Origin: JAYVYM01 sp046593925
GTDB lineage: Bacteria > Actinomycetota > Actinomycetes > Mycobacteriales > SCTD01
Direction of reading: 5' to 3'
Length of the DNA stretch: 39,345 nucleotides
Assembly (NCBI GenBank): GCA_046593925.1
Contig: JBKJQN010000029.1
Coordinates: forward strand, 1-39,345
The translations under genes and the position numbers were made by a program. The notes beneath the pieces are model-generated. The model did no database searches and was not told the DNA's origin. It saw nothing but the letters and a program-made list of their open reading frames with translations. Shown here in pieces: positions 15,186 to 22,914 of this stretch (within the stretch, counting starts at the first letter, position 1; the number at the start of each line of letters is the position of its first letter).

Positions 15186-16298
15186 CTAGCTCTGGCGGCA
15201 GATGCCGTTGGAGCCGGCGAGCTTGACGTTCGGGACGAAGCCGAACTTGGTGATGGTGGAGTTGAACGCGCCGTTGCACAGCGCGCCCGGGCCGGCGGCG
15301 TCGAAGCCGATGAAGCGCAGGGCGTCGTTGTAGCTCGGCGACCGGACGTCGACGACGTGGAAGACGTCACGGGAGCCCGGGAAGGTGGTGCTGCGGTAGA
15401 CCGCGGTGTTCGGCTTGAGGGCCCCGGTCGTGGTGTTGACGGCCACCGGGGTCTTCCCGTCGATCTTGCCGATCTGGGCACCGGCCCGGACGTCGGTGAT
15501 GACGCCGTTGGCCTGCGCGATGAATTGCCCGGCCGAGTACGGCAGGATCGCGGAGTTTTGGTCAGCGGTGGGGACCGTGTTGCCGGTGTTCTCCTGGAAG
15601 GTCTTGACAGCCGGGCAGCTCGGCGAGGAGATCAATGTCGGGTCGCTGCCCGCCAGCACGTTGGCGATGAAGAACTTGCGGGTGCCGGAGCCGTCCTGCG
15701 GCAGGTAGCGCTGGATCTGACCGGCGCCCCCGCCGACCTGGCCGAAGTCGGTGAAGGTGCAGTTGTAGACGCCGCGCAGCTGAGCGATCGTGAGGTTGGC
15801 CGGCGCCGGGCTGCCGGTGAAGGTGGCGTAGCTGACGGCGTCGCGGGCAAACGCGAAGTACTGGAACGTCGTCGGGTCGGTGGACGAGCGGGCCGACGAG
15901 GAGCGAGCGATGTCGATGCAGCCGTCACCGGCGTCGGCGGACGCCTGCAGAGCGGCCTTGCCGGCCGTCGAGCCGTTCGGGGCCTGGAACTGGCCTGCGG
16001 CCGGGACGGTGGCGTACGTGCGGGCTGCGCAGAACGCGTCGGCGGGCACCGTCGTCGCCCCGGTCGAGAAGGCCGGGATGTTCACGGCCTGGTCTTTCGG
16101 CGCCGGGTTGGCGGCGCTGGCGTTGTACCTGGCCGCAAGGGCGGTGTCGACGTCCTGGATGGTGTCCGAGCCGGCGAGCGCGAGCACGTTCTTGACGCCG
16201 TTTGCCGGGGGGACCGCCTGAGCGGACGTCATGGTGAACGAGACAGCGGCCAGCACGCCGGTAACGGCGGCGGCTGTCCGCAGGGCACAGATCTTCAC
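15186..16298 (-). CDS. Secreted PstS-like substrate-binding protein
   Basis: 370 residues from GTG 16298 with AGGAGG four bases upstream. A Sec signal peptide (about 1-28, ending SAQA) has no lipobox, so the mature protein is probably released or otherwise attached. The mature start ALAGSDTIQDVDTALAARYN and the later QRYLPQDGSGTRKFF resemble the ligand-binding loops of phosphate-type periplasmic binding proteins (PBP-like II). Four to six cysteines (e.g. DAFCAA, DGCIDI, VYNCTF, SCPAV) may form disulfides outside the cell. It is separated from the sortase-like gene by a strong hairpin and probably has its own promoter. Confidence 0.75.
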   Translation of the reverse strand: MKICALRTAAAVTGVLAAVSFTMTSAQAVPPANGVKNVLALAGSDTIQDVDTALAARYNASAANPAPKDQAVNIPAFSTGATTVPADAFCAARTYATVPAAGQFQAPNGSTAGKAALQASADAGDGCIDIARSSSARSSTDPTTFQYFAFARDAVSYATFTGSPAPANLTIAQLRGVYNCTFTDFGQVGGGAGQIQRYLPQDGSGTRKFFIANVLAGSDPTLISSPSCPAVKTFQENTGNTVPTADQNSAILPYSAGQFIAQANGVITDVRAGAQIGKIDGKTPVAVNTTTGALKPNTAVYRSTTFPGSRDVFHVVDVRSPSYNDALRFIGFDAAGPGALCNGAFNSTITKFGFVPNVKLAGSNGICRQS

Positions 16299-16312
16299 AG
16301 GTCCTCCTGTAC

Positions 16313-16344
16313 GGGGTCCGCGGGCCGTTCGACCCGCGGACCCC
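16313..16344 (-). terminator. Strong hairpin between sortase-like and PstS-like genes
   Basis: GGGGTCCGCGGG (16313-16324), 8-base loop, CCCGCGGACCCC (16333-16344): a perfect 12-bp stem. It lies 86 bases after the sortase-like stop and just upstream of the binding-protein ribosome site. It can terminate the upstream operon or act as a leader hairpin for the binding protein. Confidence 0.7.
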
Positions 16345-16429
16345 AGGACAACAGGCCCGGGTGGACGGCACGGTGCGCTGAGATGAACACCAGGCGGGGT
16401 CGTGCTGGCCGGTTGGACTGCCGGGTGGG

Positions 16430-17398
16430 TCAGGCCCAGGCCGGTAGTAGCGAGGAGGTAGCGAGCGCCAAGAAGACGAGCAGGGCGACCAGCGCCGGCG
16501 TGGTGGCGACGTAGGTCCCCAGTGCCGACCAGCGCTGGTAGAGGACGGTGGCGGCCACGGCAGTACCGACGAACGCGAGCGTGCACAGCACGGCCAGCGG
16601 CAGGACAGACCGGTCACCGGACCGGCCGTTCTGGGTGTCGGCGCGGCCGTTCTGCGGCGTGGGGGTGAAGGGGCGGGTCTTCAGGTCGGCGATCACGACC
16701 GTGCCCTGGGAACCCGCCCAGGGCAGCCAGCTCGACGACGTGATCAAGGTGAGGCGGTCCTCGGGTGTCGCGTCGGCCACCGCATCGGTCACCGGGACAT
16801 CGCTGCGCACGGACTGTACGACGTACAGCGACTGCCCCTGGGTGGTTGTCGCCACGATCTGGTCGCCGGCCCGCAGCTCGTCGAGCCGCCCGAAGGATCG
16901 CCCGAACGTCAGCGAGCGGCCGGTCAGCACGGAGTTGCCGGGCTGCCCGACCCCGGCCGTTCCTGGGAGATGGCCCGGAGCGATACGTGTACGTCCCGGG
17001 TCGGCGCCCTCGACGGCGACCTGCTGCACCCCGAGTCGCTGGACCTGCAGCAGCGCGACGGCGTCACCGAGCGCTGGGCTGCGCGTCACCGGGCCAGCAC
17101 CGCGCAGGCTGTCGCTGACCGAGCCGACAGCGCGCAACACCTCGTCGCGGTAGCCGGACAGCAGGTCGCGCTGCTCGCGGGCCGCGAGTAACGCGCCGAC
17201 GAGGTAGATGACGACCGCGATCCCCACCACGCTCGCGCCCGCCCACCACGCCGTCGCCCGCAGGACGGCCGTCGGGCCCGGAGCCGCGGGGCGGGGTGCT
17301 GAGCTCGATACCGGCGGCGGCGCGCTGGCCGGCTCGCGGACGTACGTCGTTGCCCGAGGTGGCCGGGCTTGCCGCACCGCGCGGGTCGGGGCGCTCAT
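16430..17398 (-). CDS. Sortase-fold protein lacking catalytic residues
   Basis: 322 residues. There is a Pro/Ala-rich N-terminus and one membrane helix (about 49-72). An extracytoplasmic domain follows that reads like an actinobacterial class E/F sortase: LLQVQRLGVQQVAVEG, PGHLPGTAGVGQPGNSVLTG and FGRLDELRAGDQIVATTTQG. Two C-terminal helices (about 262-285 and 295-318) complete it. The catalytic His of the AGHR motif is Arg161 (LTGRS). The catalytic Cys of LTLTTC is Ser221 (LTLITSS). The essential Arg before the last strand is not present (QGTVVIADL). It therefore should not transpeptidate. Its start overlaps the stop of the PstS-related gene (ATGA), so it is coupled to that gene and may scaffold or hold it. 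Confidence 0.75.
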   Translation of the reverse strand: MSAPTRAVRQARPPRATTYVREPASAPPPVSSSAPRPAAPGPTAVLRATAWWAGASVVGIAVVIYLVGALLAAREQRDLLSGYRDEVLRAVGSVSDSLRGAGPVTRSPALGDAVALLQVQRLGVQQVAVEGADPGRTRIAPGHLPGTAGVGQPGNSVLTGRSLTFGRSFGRLDELRAGDQIVATTTQGQSLYVVQSVRSDVPVTDAVADATPEDRLTLITSSSWLPWAGSQGTVVIADLKTRPFTPTPQNGRADTQNGRSGDRSVLPLAVLCTLAFVGTAVAATVLYQRWSALGTYVATTPALVALLVFLALATSSLLPAWA

Positions 17399-19725
17399 CC
17401 GGTCCGCCGACCGATCCGTAGGGCGGCGGCCAGTCGCGCGGCGACGCCGGGCAGCGGTGGGGTGCGGCCGGACGCACCCAGGCCGCCGGCGGACATCGCT
17501 CCGACCAGCAGCGCCAGCCCGAGCAGGGGGAGTGCTCCGCCTGCAGCGGGGGTGCCGTCGAAGCGCGGGACAGCGGCGTCCAGGGTCGCGGCGGCGGCCG
17601 ACACCGTGGGGGCGGTCGGCGACTGAGCGCCGGCCGGGACGTCAATCACGGGGCCGATCTGCGCGGCAGGGGTGCCGGGCAGGCCGAAATTTGGTGTGCC
17701 GGCAACGGGGACGTTGGCGCCTGACGTGATCGGATTACCGGCAGGCGACCCGCCGCCGCCCCCGTTCGCGGTCGTGGCCTTGGCGCAGGGGCCGCTCACC
17801 GCGCCGGTACCCACCTTGGCGATGGCGGCGACCGTCGCGGCCTTCAGCTCCGGCGGCAAGGGGGCCATCCCGGCCGGCAGGCTTGCCTGGCCGGCCCCGG
17901 TGGCGTAGGTCAGGAACGCTCGCAGCCGGTCCTGCTGCGCAGTACGCGGCAGGCAGGCGTCGGTGAGCAGCGGGGCCGCGGGCACGACCGCGTACTCGAC
18001 GTAGGTCATCGGGTAGGCGCCGGCGCCGGTCGCCGGCAGCAGCAGAGCTCCGCTGGCGGTCGGTACGGCTCCGGCTGCGGCGGCCTGCAGGCCGGGTGCG
18101 GAGGGTGCGACGTAGTTTTTCGAGGCGTTCTGGATCTGTGCGGACGGCAGCCGCAAGCTGGCGAGGGTCGCGCTGTCGCCGACCACGAAACGCAGGCACC
18201 CCTTCGCCAGGGCCTTGCCCACCGGGTCGCTCGCGGTGGCGGCGTCCGGGCAGGCCACCGGCGTTTCGAGGTCCTTGTTGAAGATCACCGAGTACAGGTA
18301 CCCGACGGTGCTTGCGACCGATGTCAGGGCGGGCAGCCCCTTCGTGTGGTTGGGAAGGCCCGGGTCGACCAGGGCGTCGAAGGACGAGTGCACCCCCACG
18401 CGTGAGCCGGCGCGTTTGGCCGTGACGTTGGGTGCGAGGTCGGGGTACCGCCAGGAGTCCGGCGCTGCACCCGACAGGAAGGACGAGACCGTGGCTGCCG
18501 AGCTGCTCTGACCGGTGGGGTACGCCACTGTCGGCGCGTTGTTCAGCGGTAGGCCGTAGCCGGTCGGGTCGAAGCCGCTGAGCGCAGCGGCGTTGCCAGG
18601 GCGGGCGGTGAGGGCCGGCGCCAGGGAGTTGTCCCCCGGAGCCAGCTCCACGACGCTCTTGTCGGCCGGGTAGTCGTGCAGCAGGACCCGCGCGGCGTCG
18701 GACGCGGTCAGCGCCAGCGCCGGAAACGGGGCCCCGCTGTAGGCCGTCTGACCTGGCACCAGCGAGCCGGCCCTGGCCGGTCCCCCGACCTCCGCCAGTA
18801 CTGCCGCAGACAGGCCCAGTGGCACCAGCACGCGCTCGGCAGCGGATGTTGGGGCGTCCGGCGCGCTCAGCAGGGGCCCGCCGGCTATGGCCAGGTCCGT
18901 ACCCGAGCCGACGCCGGCGACCGCCGACTCGTCCGACGGCACGTAGTTGACAGGTAGCGATGAGGGCGTGTCGCGACACGACCCCCGGTTCAACGCGGAC
19001 AGCAGGATCTGACCCCGCTCCGGGCCGGCGGCATTCACCGTGCGGTCGTCAGCGGGTTGACAGCCGGACGAGTCGCCGCCCAGCGGGGCGGGGTGGATCA
19101 CCAGCGAGGTCACGTCGAGCCAGCTCACCGGCGGCGCACCGGCCTTCGTCGACTTCACCGCAAAGCCGATGGTGCAGGGGTTTTCCGGGCCACAGGTGAG
19201 GCTTTTGACGACGACTTCGGGTCGGTTGTCGGCGAAATCCAGCTTGTAGGCGTAGCTGCCGAGCGAGACACCCGCGCCGACCAGGTAGTCGACCGTCACG
19301 GTTCCGTCCGTGGCGGGGTAGAGAAATCTGATGGCCGCTGACACGGCGAGGTTCTGGCCGGTGGTCGCATCGATGGCGCCCTGCAGCCCGCTGTCGAACT
19401 GCGCAAGGCACGCGTTCGCCAGCTGAGCCCCGGTGGTCAGGTCCGCCGGCGGCACCCCGAGCGGGCTCGGGCAGTTGCCGACGAAGTCGACGTACTGGGT
19501 GGCGTCCAGGCCCCGAAAAACCAGGTGCACCCGGTCGCCGGCCCGCACGGCCGACAGATCCGACGGCGTGGTGGTGATGGACAGCGAACCCGGCCCGGTC
19601 AGTGCGCCGACCGCGCTCGCCGGTGCAGGGGCGACCCCCGCAGCGAGCGTGGCAAACAGGACGGCGATGACGAGCAGGGCGGCGGTGCGTTTCTTGTTCC
19701 TGCGGGCAGGTCGTCGTGCAGGCAT
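17395..19725 (-). CDS. Large secreted PstS-related protein with C-terminal membrane segment
   Basis: 776 residues from ATG 19725, which follows GGAAGG. A basic N-terminus (MPARRPARRNKKR) and hydrophobic core (about 15-35) give a Sec signal ending near ASA. Residues 40-260 look beta-rich, with cysteines. The middle and C-terminal part resemble the second lobe of phosphate-binding proteins: SVASTVGYLYSVIFN, LRLPSAQIQNASKNYVAPSA and AYPMTYVEYAVVP. A Gly/Pro linker leads to a final membrane helix (about 725-750) and a basic tail. Binding-loop residues in the first lobe are not obvious. It is coupled to the inactive sortase-like gene and divergent from pstC. Confidence 0.7.
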   Translation of the reverse strand: MPARRPARRNKKRTAALLVIAVLFATLAAGVAPAPASAVGALTGPGSLSITTTPSDLSAVRAGDRVHLVFRGLDATQYVDFVGNCPSPLGVPPADLTTGAQLANACLAQFDSGLQGAIDATTGQNLAVSAAIRFLYPATDGTVTVDYLVGAGVSLGSYAYKLDFADNRPEVVVKSLTCGPENPCTIGFAVKSTKAGAPPVSWLDVTSLVIHPAPLGGDSSGCQPADDRTVNAAGPERGQILLSALNRGSCRDTPSSLPVNYVPSDESAVAGVGSGTDLAIAGGPLLSAPDAPTSAAERVLVPLGLSAAVLAEVGGPARAGSLVPGQTAYSGAPFPALALTASDAARVLLHDYPADKSVVELAPGDNSLAPALTARPGNAAALSGFDPTGYGLPLNNAPTVAYPTGQSSSAATVSSFLSGAAPDSWRYPDLAPNVTAKRAGSRVGVHSSFDALVDPGLPNHTKGLPALTSVASTVGYLYSVIFNKDLETPVACPDAATASDPVGKALAKGCLRFVVGDSATLASLRLPSAQIQNASKNYVAPSAPGLQAAAAGAVPTASGALLLPATGAGAYPMTYVEYAVVPAAPLLTDACLPRTAQQDRLRAFLTYATGAGQASLPAGMAPLPPELKAATVAAIAKVGTGAVSGPCAKATTANGGGGGSPAGNPITSGANVPVAGTPNFGLPGTPAAQIGPVIDVPAGAQSPTAPTVSAAAATLDAAVPRFDGTPAAGGALPLLGLALLVGAMSAGGLGASGRTPPLPGVAARLAAALRIGRRTG

Positions 19726-19937
19726 GCGGGCCCTTCCGAAGTGGCGGCGGCGCAACGCTCGCCGACGGCGCCGGGGCGGGTCAAGGCGCCGCCGGCGAGC
19801 GCACGGATCGTTCTCCGGTCTGCCACCTGCCGTTCATGGGCCCGCCATTCAGCACGGCCCCGGCGCTGCAACTGTCATCTCACGGAGCGGCAGTCGCCCT
19901 ACCTGGCCGTTGCGTATGCCCGTCCTGGAGGCCAGCC
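19726..19937. promoter_or_regulatory. Divergent promoter region of the Pst-like locus, with PHO-box-like repeats
   Basis: This 212-base gap should hold promoters for both arms. GTTCTCCGGTC (19810-19820) and GTTCATGGGCC (19832-19842) are 22 bases apart, which is two 11-base units, with TGCCACCTGCC between them. They resemble the GTTCACC-type 11-base direct repeats bound by PhoP in Streptomyces, although the middle unit is a poor match. No clear -10/-35 hexamers were found. Confidence 0.35.
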
Positions 19938-20924
19938 TTGCCGAACCCGCCCGAGGTCTCGGTGCCCGCAGCTCCGGTGCGGTGGCGCCCGGCCGACGTG
20001 GCCTCCAGGCCGGACCGCATCTTCGACCGGCTGTCCCGGGGCTCGGGGCTGCTGGTGCTGCTGCTGCTGGTCCTGATCGCTGCGTACCTGCTGGCACAGG
20101 CGCTGCCGGCCTTCCGCTACGCCGGCTGGTCGTTCTTCACCACCGTGGAGTTCCGCACCAGCACTCTGCCGCCGGTGCTGGGTGTACTCGGCCTGATCAC
20201 CGGGACCGTGGTCGTCGGCCTGGTGGCGGTGACGATCGCTATCCCGGTCAGCATCCTGACCGCCCTGTTCATCTCCGACTACGCCGGTCGCCGGCTGCGT
20301 TCGCTGATGATCGGGCTGGTCGACCTTTTGGCCGCGGTGCCTAGCCTGCTGTACGGCCTGTGGGGCTTCTCCTACCTCTCCGACAAGATCCCGCCGGTAT
20401 CGCGGTTCCTGTCGGACGCCCTGTCCTTTCTGCCGTTCGCCCGCGTCGACAAGGGTGCCCAGCTGCTGTCGTCGTACTTCATCGCCGGGCTGGTCGTCTC
20501 GCTCATGACGCTGCCGATCATCACCTCGGTGACCCGGGAGGTGTTCACCCAGGCACCTGCGGGAGAGAAGGAAGCCGCCCTGGCGCTGGGGTCCACCCGC
20601 TGGGGGATGATCCGGCAGGTGGTGCTGCCGTTCGGCAGGGGCGGCATCATCGGCGGGTCGATGCTCGGCCTGGGCCGGGCGCTCGGCGAGACCATCGCGG
20701 TGTCGCTGCTGTTGCCGCAGCTGCCGATCTCCGGCATCCACCTCTTCCAGTACGGCGGGGCGACGACGGCGGGGTACATCGCCACCAACAACGGGGCGAC
20801 CGGCCTCGGGCTCTCCGGCCTGCTGGCCGCCGGCTTCGTGTTGTTCCTGTTCACGCTCAGCACCAACTTCACCGCGGCGGTCGTGATCTCGCGCAGCCGC
20901 TCGGGCGTCGGGGTCGACGCATGA
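19938..20924 (+). CDS. pstC: Phosphate-type ABC transporter permease PstC
   Basis: 328 residues from TTG 19938, which has GGAGG seven bases upstream; GTG 19962 is the alternative. Six membrane helices are visible, starting LLVLLLLVLIAAYLLAQALP. Family marks are IPVSILTALFISDYAG, LLAAVPSLLYGLWGF, and the cytoplasmic EAA-type loop EKEAALALGSTRWGMIRQVVLP followed by GRALGETIAVSLL. It forms the inner-membrane channel with PstA. Its stop overlaps the pstA ATG (ATGA). The pst genes run away from the PstS-related/sortase-like arm. Confidence 0.93.
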   Translation: MPNPPEVSVPAAPVRWRPADVASRPDRIFDRLSRGSGLLVLLLLVLIAAYLLAQALPAFRYAGWSFFTTVEFRTSTLPPVLGVLGLITGTVVVGLVAVTIAIPVSILTALFISDYAGRRLRSLMIGLVDLLAAVPSLLYGLWGFSYLSDKIPPVSRFLSDALSFLPFARVDKGAQLLSSYFIAGLVVSLMTLPIITSVTREVFTQAPAGEKEAALALGSTRWGMIRQVVLPFGRGGIIGGSMLGLGRALGETIAVSLLLPQLPISGIHLFQYGGATTAGYIATNNGATGLGLSGLLAAGFVLFLFTLSTNFTAAVVISRSRSGVGVDA

Positions 20925-22060
20925 CAGCCACGGTCCCGCCCCCGGCCGGGGTCGTCCGCGCAGCCACGCCCGCACGCCCGATACGCCGCCGGCCCGGCTC
21001 GTGGGGTCCGGCAGACATCGCCTCGCTGGTCGGTTGCGCAGCTGCCGTCGCCGTGTTCATCCTGATGGTCAGCAGCGTGCTGCTGGACACCCCCGGCTGG
21101 CTCGCCGACCTCGTGCTGTGGTTCGTGCTGTTCCTGGGCGCCTACTACGTGGTCACGGCCGAGCGGCTCGGCCGCCTGGCCGCCGTCGACCGGCTGGTCG
21201 CCGTGGTCGTGTGCGCGGGCGCGCTGCTGCTCGTGGTGCCACTGACCAGCCTGCTGCTCTACGTCTTCGCCCGTGGCCTGCCGGCACTGAGGCTGTCCTT
21301 CTTCAGCCACGACATGGCCGGGGTGACACCGCAGCAGCCGGCAACGGCCGGCGGTGGCCTGCACGCGATCGTCGGCACCCTCGAGCAGGCCGGCCTCGCC
21401 CTGGTCCTGGTCATGCCGCTCGGCGTCCTGTGCGCGGTCTTCCTCAACGAGACCCGCAGCCGCCTGCGTCGTCCGGTCCGTATCGTCGTCGACGCGATCA
21501 GCGGGCTGCCGTCGATCGTCGCCGGACTGTTCATCTACTCGGCGCTGATCCTGTCGAACCCGGTCGACAGCAAGCTGTTCAACTTCAACGGCCTGATGGC
21601 GAGCCTGGCCCTGTCGCTGGTGATGCTCCCGACGGTCACCCGCACCGTCGAGGTCGTGCTCCGGCTGGTCCCGGACGGCCTGCGCGAGGCCTCGCTCGCG
21701 CTGGGTGCCAGCCGCGCCCGGACGGTCTGGAGCGTGGTGCTGCCGACGGCCCGATCCGGGGTGACGACGGCGGTCGTGCTCGGGCTGGCCCGGATCGTGG
21801 GCGAGACCGCACCGCTGCTGTTCACCTCCTTCGGCAGCGACCTGCTCAACCGCAACCCCTTCGCAGGGGTCCAGGAGAGCCTGCCGCTGTTCGTCTTCCG
21901 CAATGTCAAGAGTGCCCAGCAGGCCGAGACCGACCGGGGTTACGTCGGTGCCGTCGTGCTGATCCTGGTCGTGCTTGTGCTGTTCGTCGCCGCCCGCCTG
22001 GTCGGCCGTGACCGCCCCTCACGTGGCGCGCGCCGCCGCATCCTCCGGAGGTCCGCATGA
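20921..22060 (+). CDS. pstA: Phosphate-type ABC transporter permease PstA
   Basis: 379 residues, longer than usual because of extra N-terminal helices: two near 36-50 and 60-78, before the helix near 94-114. The core shows HAIVGTLEQAGLALVLVMPL, DAISGLPSIVAGLFIYSALI, the EAA-type REASLALGASRARTVWSVVLP and GLARIVGETAPLLFT, all typical of PstA. It pairs with PstC. ATG 20921 overlaps the pstC stop and its own end overlaps pstB, so the three genes are tightly coupled. Confidence 0.93.
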   Translation: MTATVPPPAGVVRAATPARPIRRRPGSWGPADIASLVGCAAAVAVFILMVSSVLLDTPGWLADLVLWFVLFLGAYYVVTAERLGRLAAVDRLVAVVVCAGALLLVVPLTSLLLYVFARGLPALRLSFFSHDMAGVTPQQPATAGGGLHAIVGTLEQAGLALVLVMPLGVLCAVFLNETRSRLRRPVRIVVDAISGLPSIVAGLFIYSALILSNPVDSKLFNFNGLMASLALSLVMLPTVTRTVEVVLRLVPDGLREASLALGASRARTVWSVVLPTARSGVTTAVVLGLARIVGETAPLLFTSFGSDLLNRNPFAGVQESLPLFVFRNVKSAQQAETDRGYVGAVVLILVVLVLFVAARLVGRDRPSRGARRRILRRSA

Positions 22061-22914
22061 CCGCCCAATCCGCCGATCCGCGCCCCCTGGCTCCGGTCGG
22101 TGATCGGCGTGAGCCAGTGCAGCTGGTCGGTGGGCCGCCCCCCGGGGCCTGCGCCCTGGAGGCCCGCGGCGTCTCGGCGTGGTTCGGTGAGCGGCTCGTC
22201 CTGCGTGATGTCGACCTGCTCATGCCGGCGCGGGAGGTGACCGCCCTGATCGGTCCCTCCGGCTGCGGCAAGTCGACGTTCCTGCGGATCCTCAACCGGA
22301 TGCACGAGCTCGTGCCGAGCGCGAGCCTGGCCGGCGAGGTGCTGCTCGACGACGAGGACGTCTACGGCAACGGCCAGCGCCCGCAGAAGGTCCGATCCAG
22401 GATCGGCATGGTGTTCCAGAAGCCCAACCCGTTCCCGGCGTCCTCGATCCGGGACAACGTGCTGGCCGGGCTCAAGCTCGGTGGCATCAAGACCGACCGG
22501 CGGGCGGACCTGGTCGAGCAGAGCCTGACCCGCGCCGGGCTGTGGAAGGAGGTCCGGGACCGGCTGGACTCACCCGGCGGGGCGTTGTCCGGCGGTCAGC
22601 AGCAGCGGCTGTGCATCGCGCGCTCGCTCGCCGTACGCCCGAACGTCCTGCTGATGGACGAGCCCTGCTCGGCGCTCGACCCGACCTCGACCCGGCGCAT
22701 CGAGGAGACCATCGCCGAGCTCGCGGACGAGGTCACCGTAGTGATTGTCACCCACAACATGCAGCAGGCGCAGCGGGTCTCCGACTCGTGCGCCTTCTTC
22801 CTGGCGGCGGAGAACGAGCCCGGGTACATCGTGGAGCACGGCCCGACGACCACGATGTTCCACAGCCCCGCCGACCCGCGCACCCTCGACTACGTCAGCG
22901 GACGGTTCGGATGA
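22057..22914 (+). CDS. pstB: Phosphate-type ABC transporter ATPase PstB
   Basis: 285 residues with a 32-residue unstructured N-terminal extension. Walker A is GPSGCGKS (66-73), the Q-loop is MVFQKPNPFP, the signature is LSGGQQQRLCIARSLA, Walker B is VLLMDEPCSALDP, and the H-loop is VTHNM. The KPNPFP and RILNRM segments are characteristic of PstB. It sits on the cytoplasmic face and powers PstCA. The stop overlaps the ATG of the downstream PstS-like gene. No phoU follows. Confidence 0.95.
   Translation: MTAQSADPRPLAPVGDRREPVQLVGGPPPGACALEARGVSAWFGERLVLRDVDLLMPAREVTALIGPSGCGKSTFLRILNRMHELVPSASLAGEVLLDDEDVYGNGQRPQKVRSRIGMVFQKPNPFPASSIRDNVLAGLKLGGIKTDRRADLVEQSLTRAGLWKEVRDRLDSPGGALSGGQQQRLCIARSLAVRPNVLLMDEPCSALDPTSTRRIEETIAELADEVTVVIVTHNMQQAQRVSDSCAFFLAAENEPGYIVEHGPTTTMFHSPADPRTLDYVSGRFG

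Noticed and set aside
14427..16514. A plus-strand frame of almost 700 codons antisense to the PstS-like gene
   Set aside because: Gly/Arg/Val-rich composition, crosses a perfect terminator hairpin, and overlaps a gene with a clear signal peptide and binding-protein motifs.
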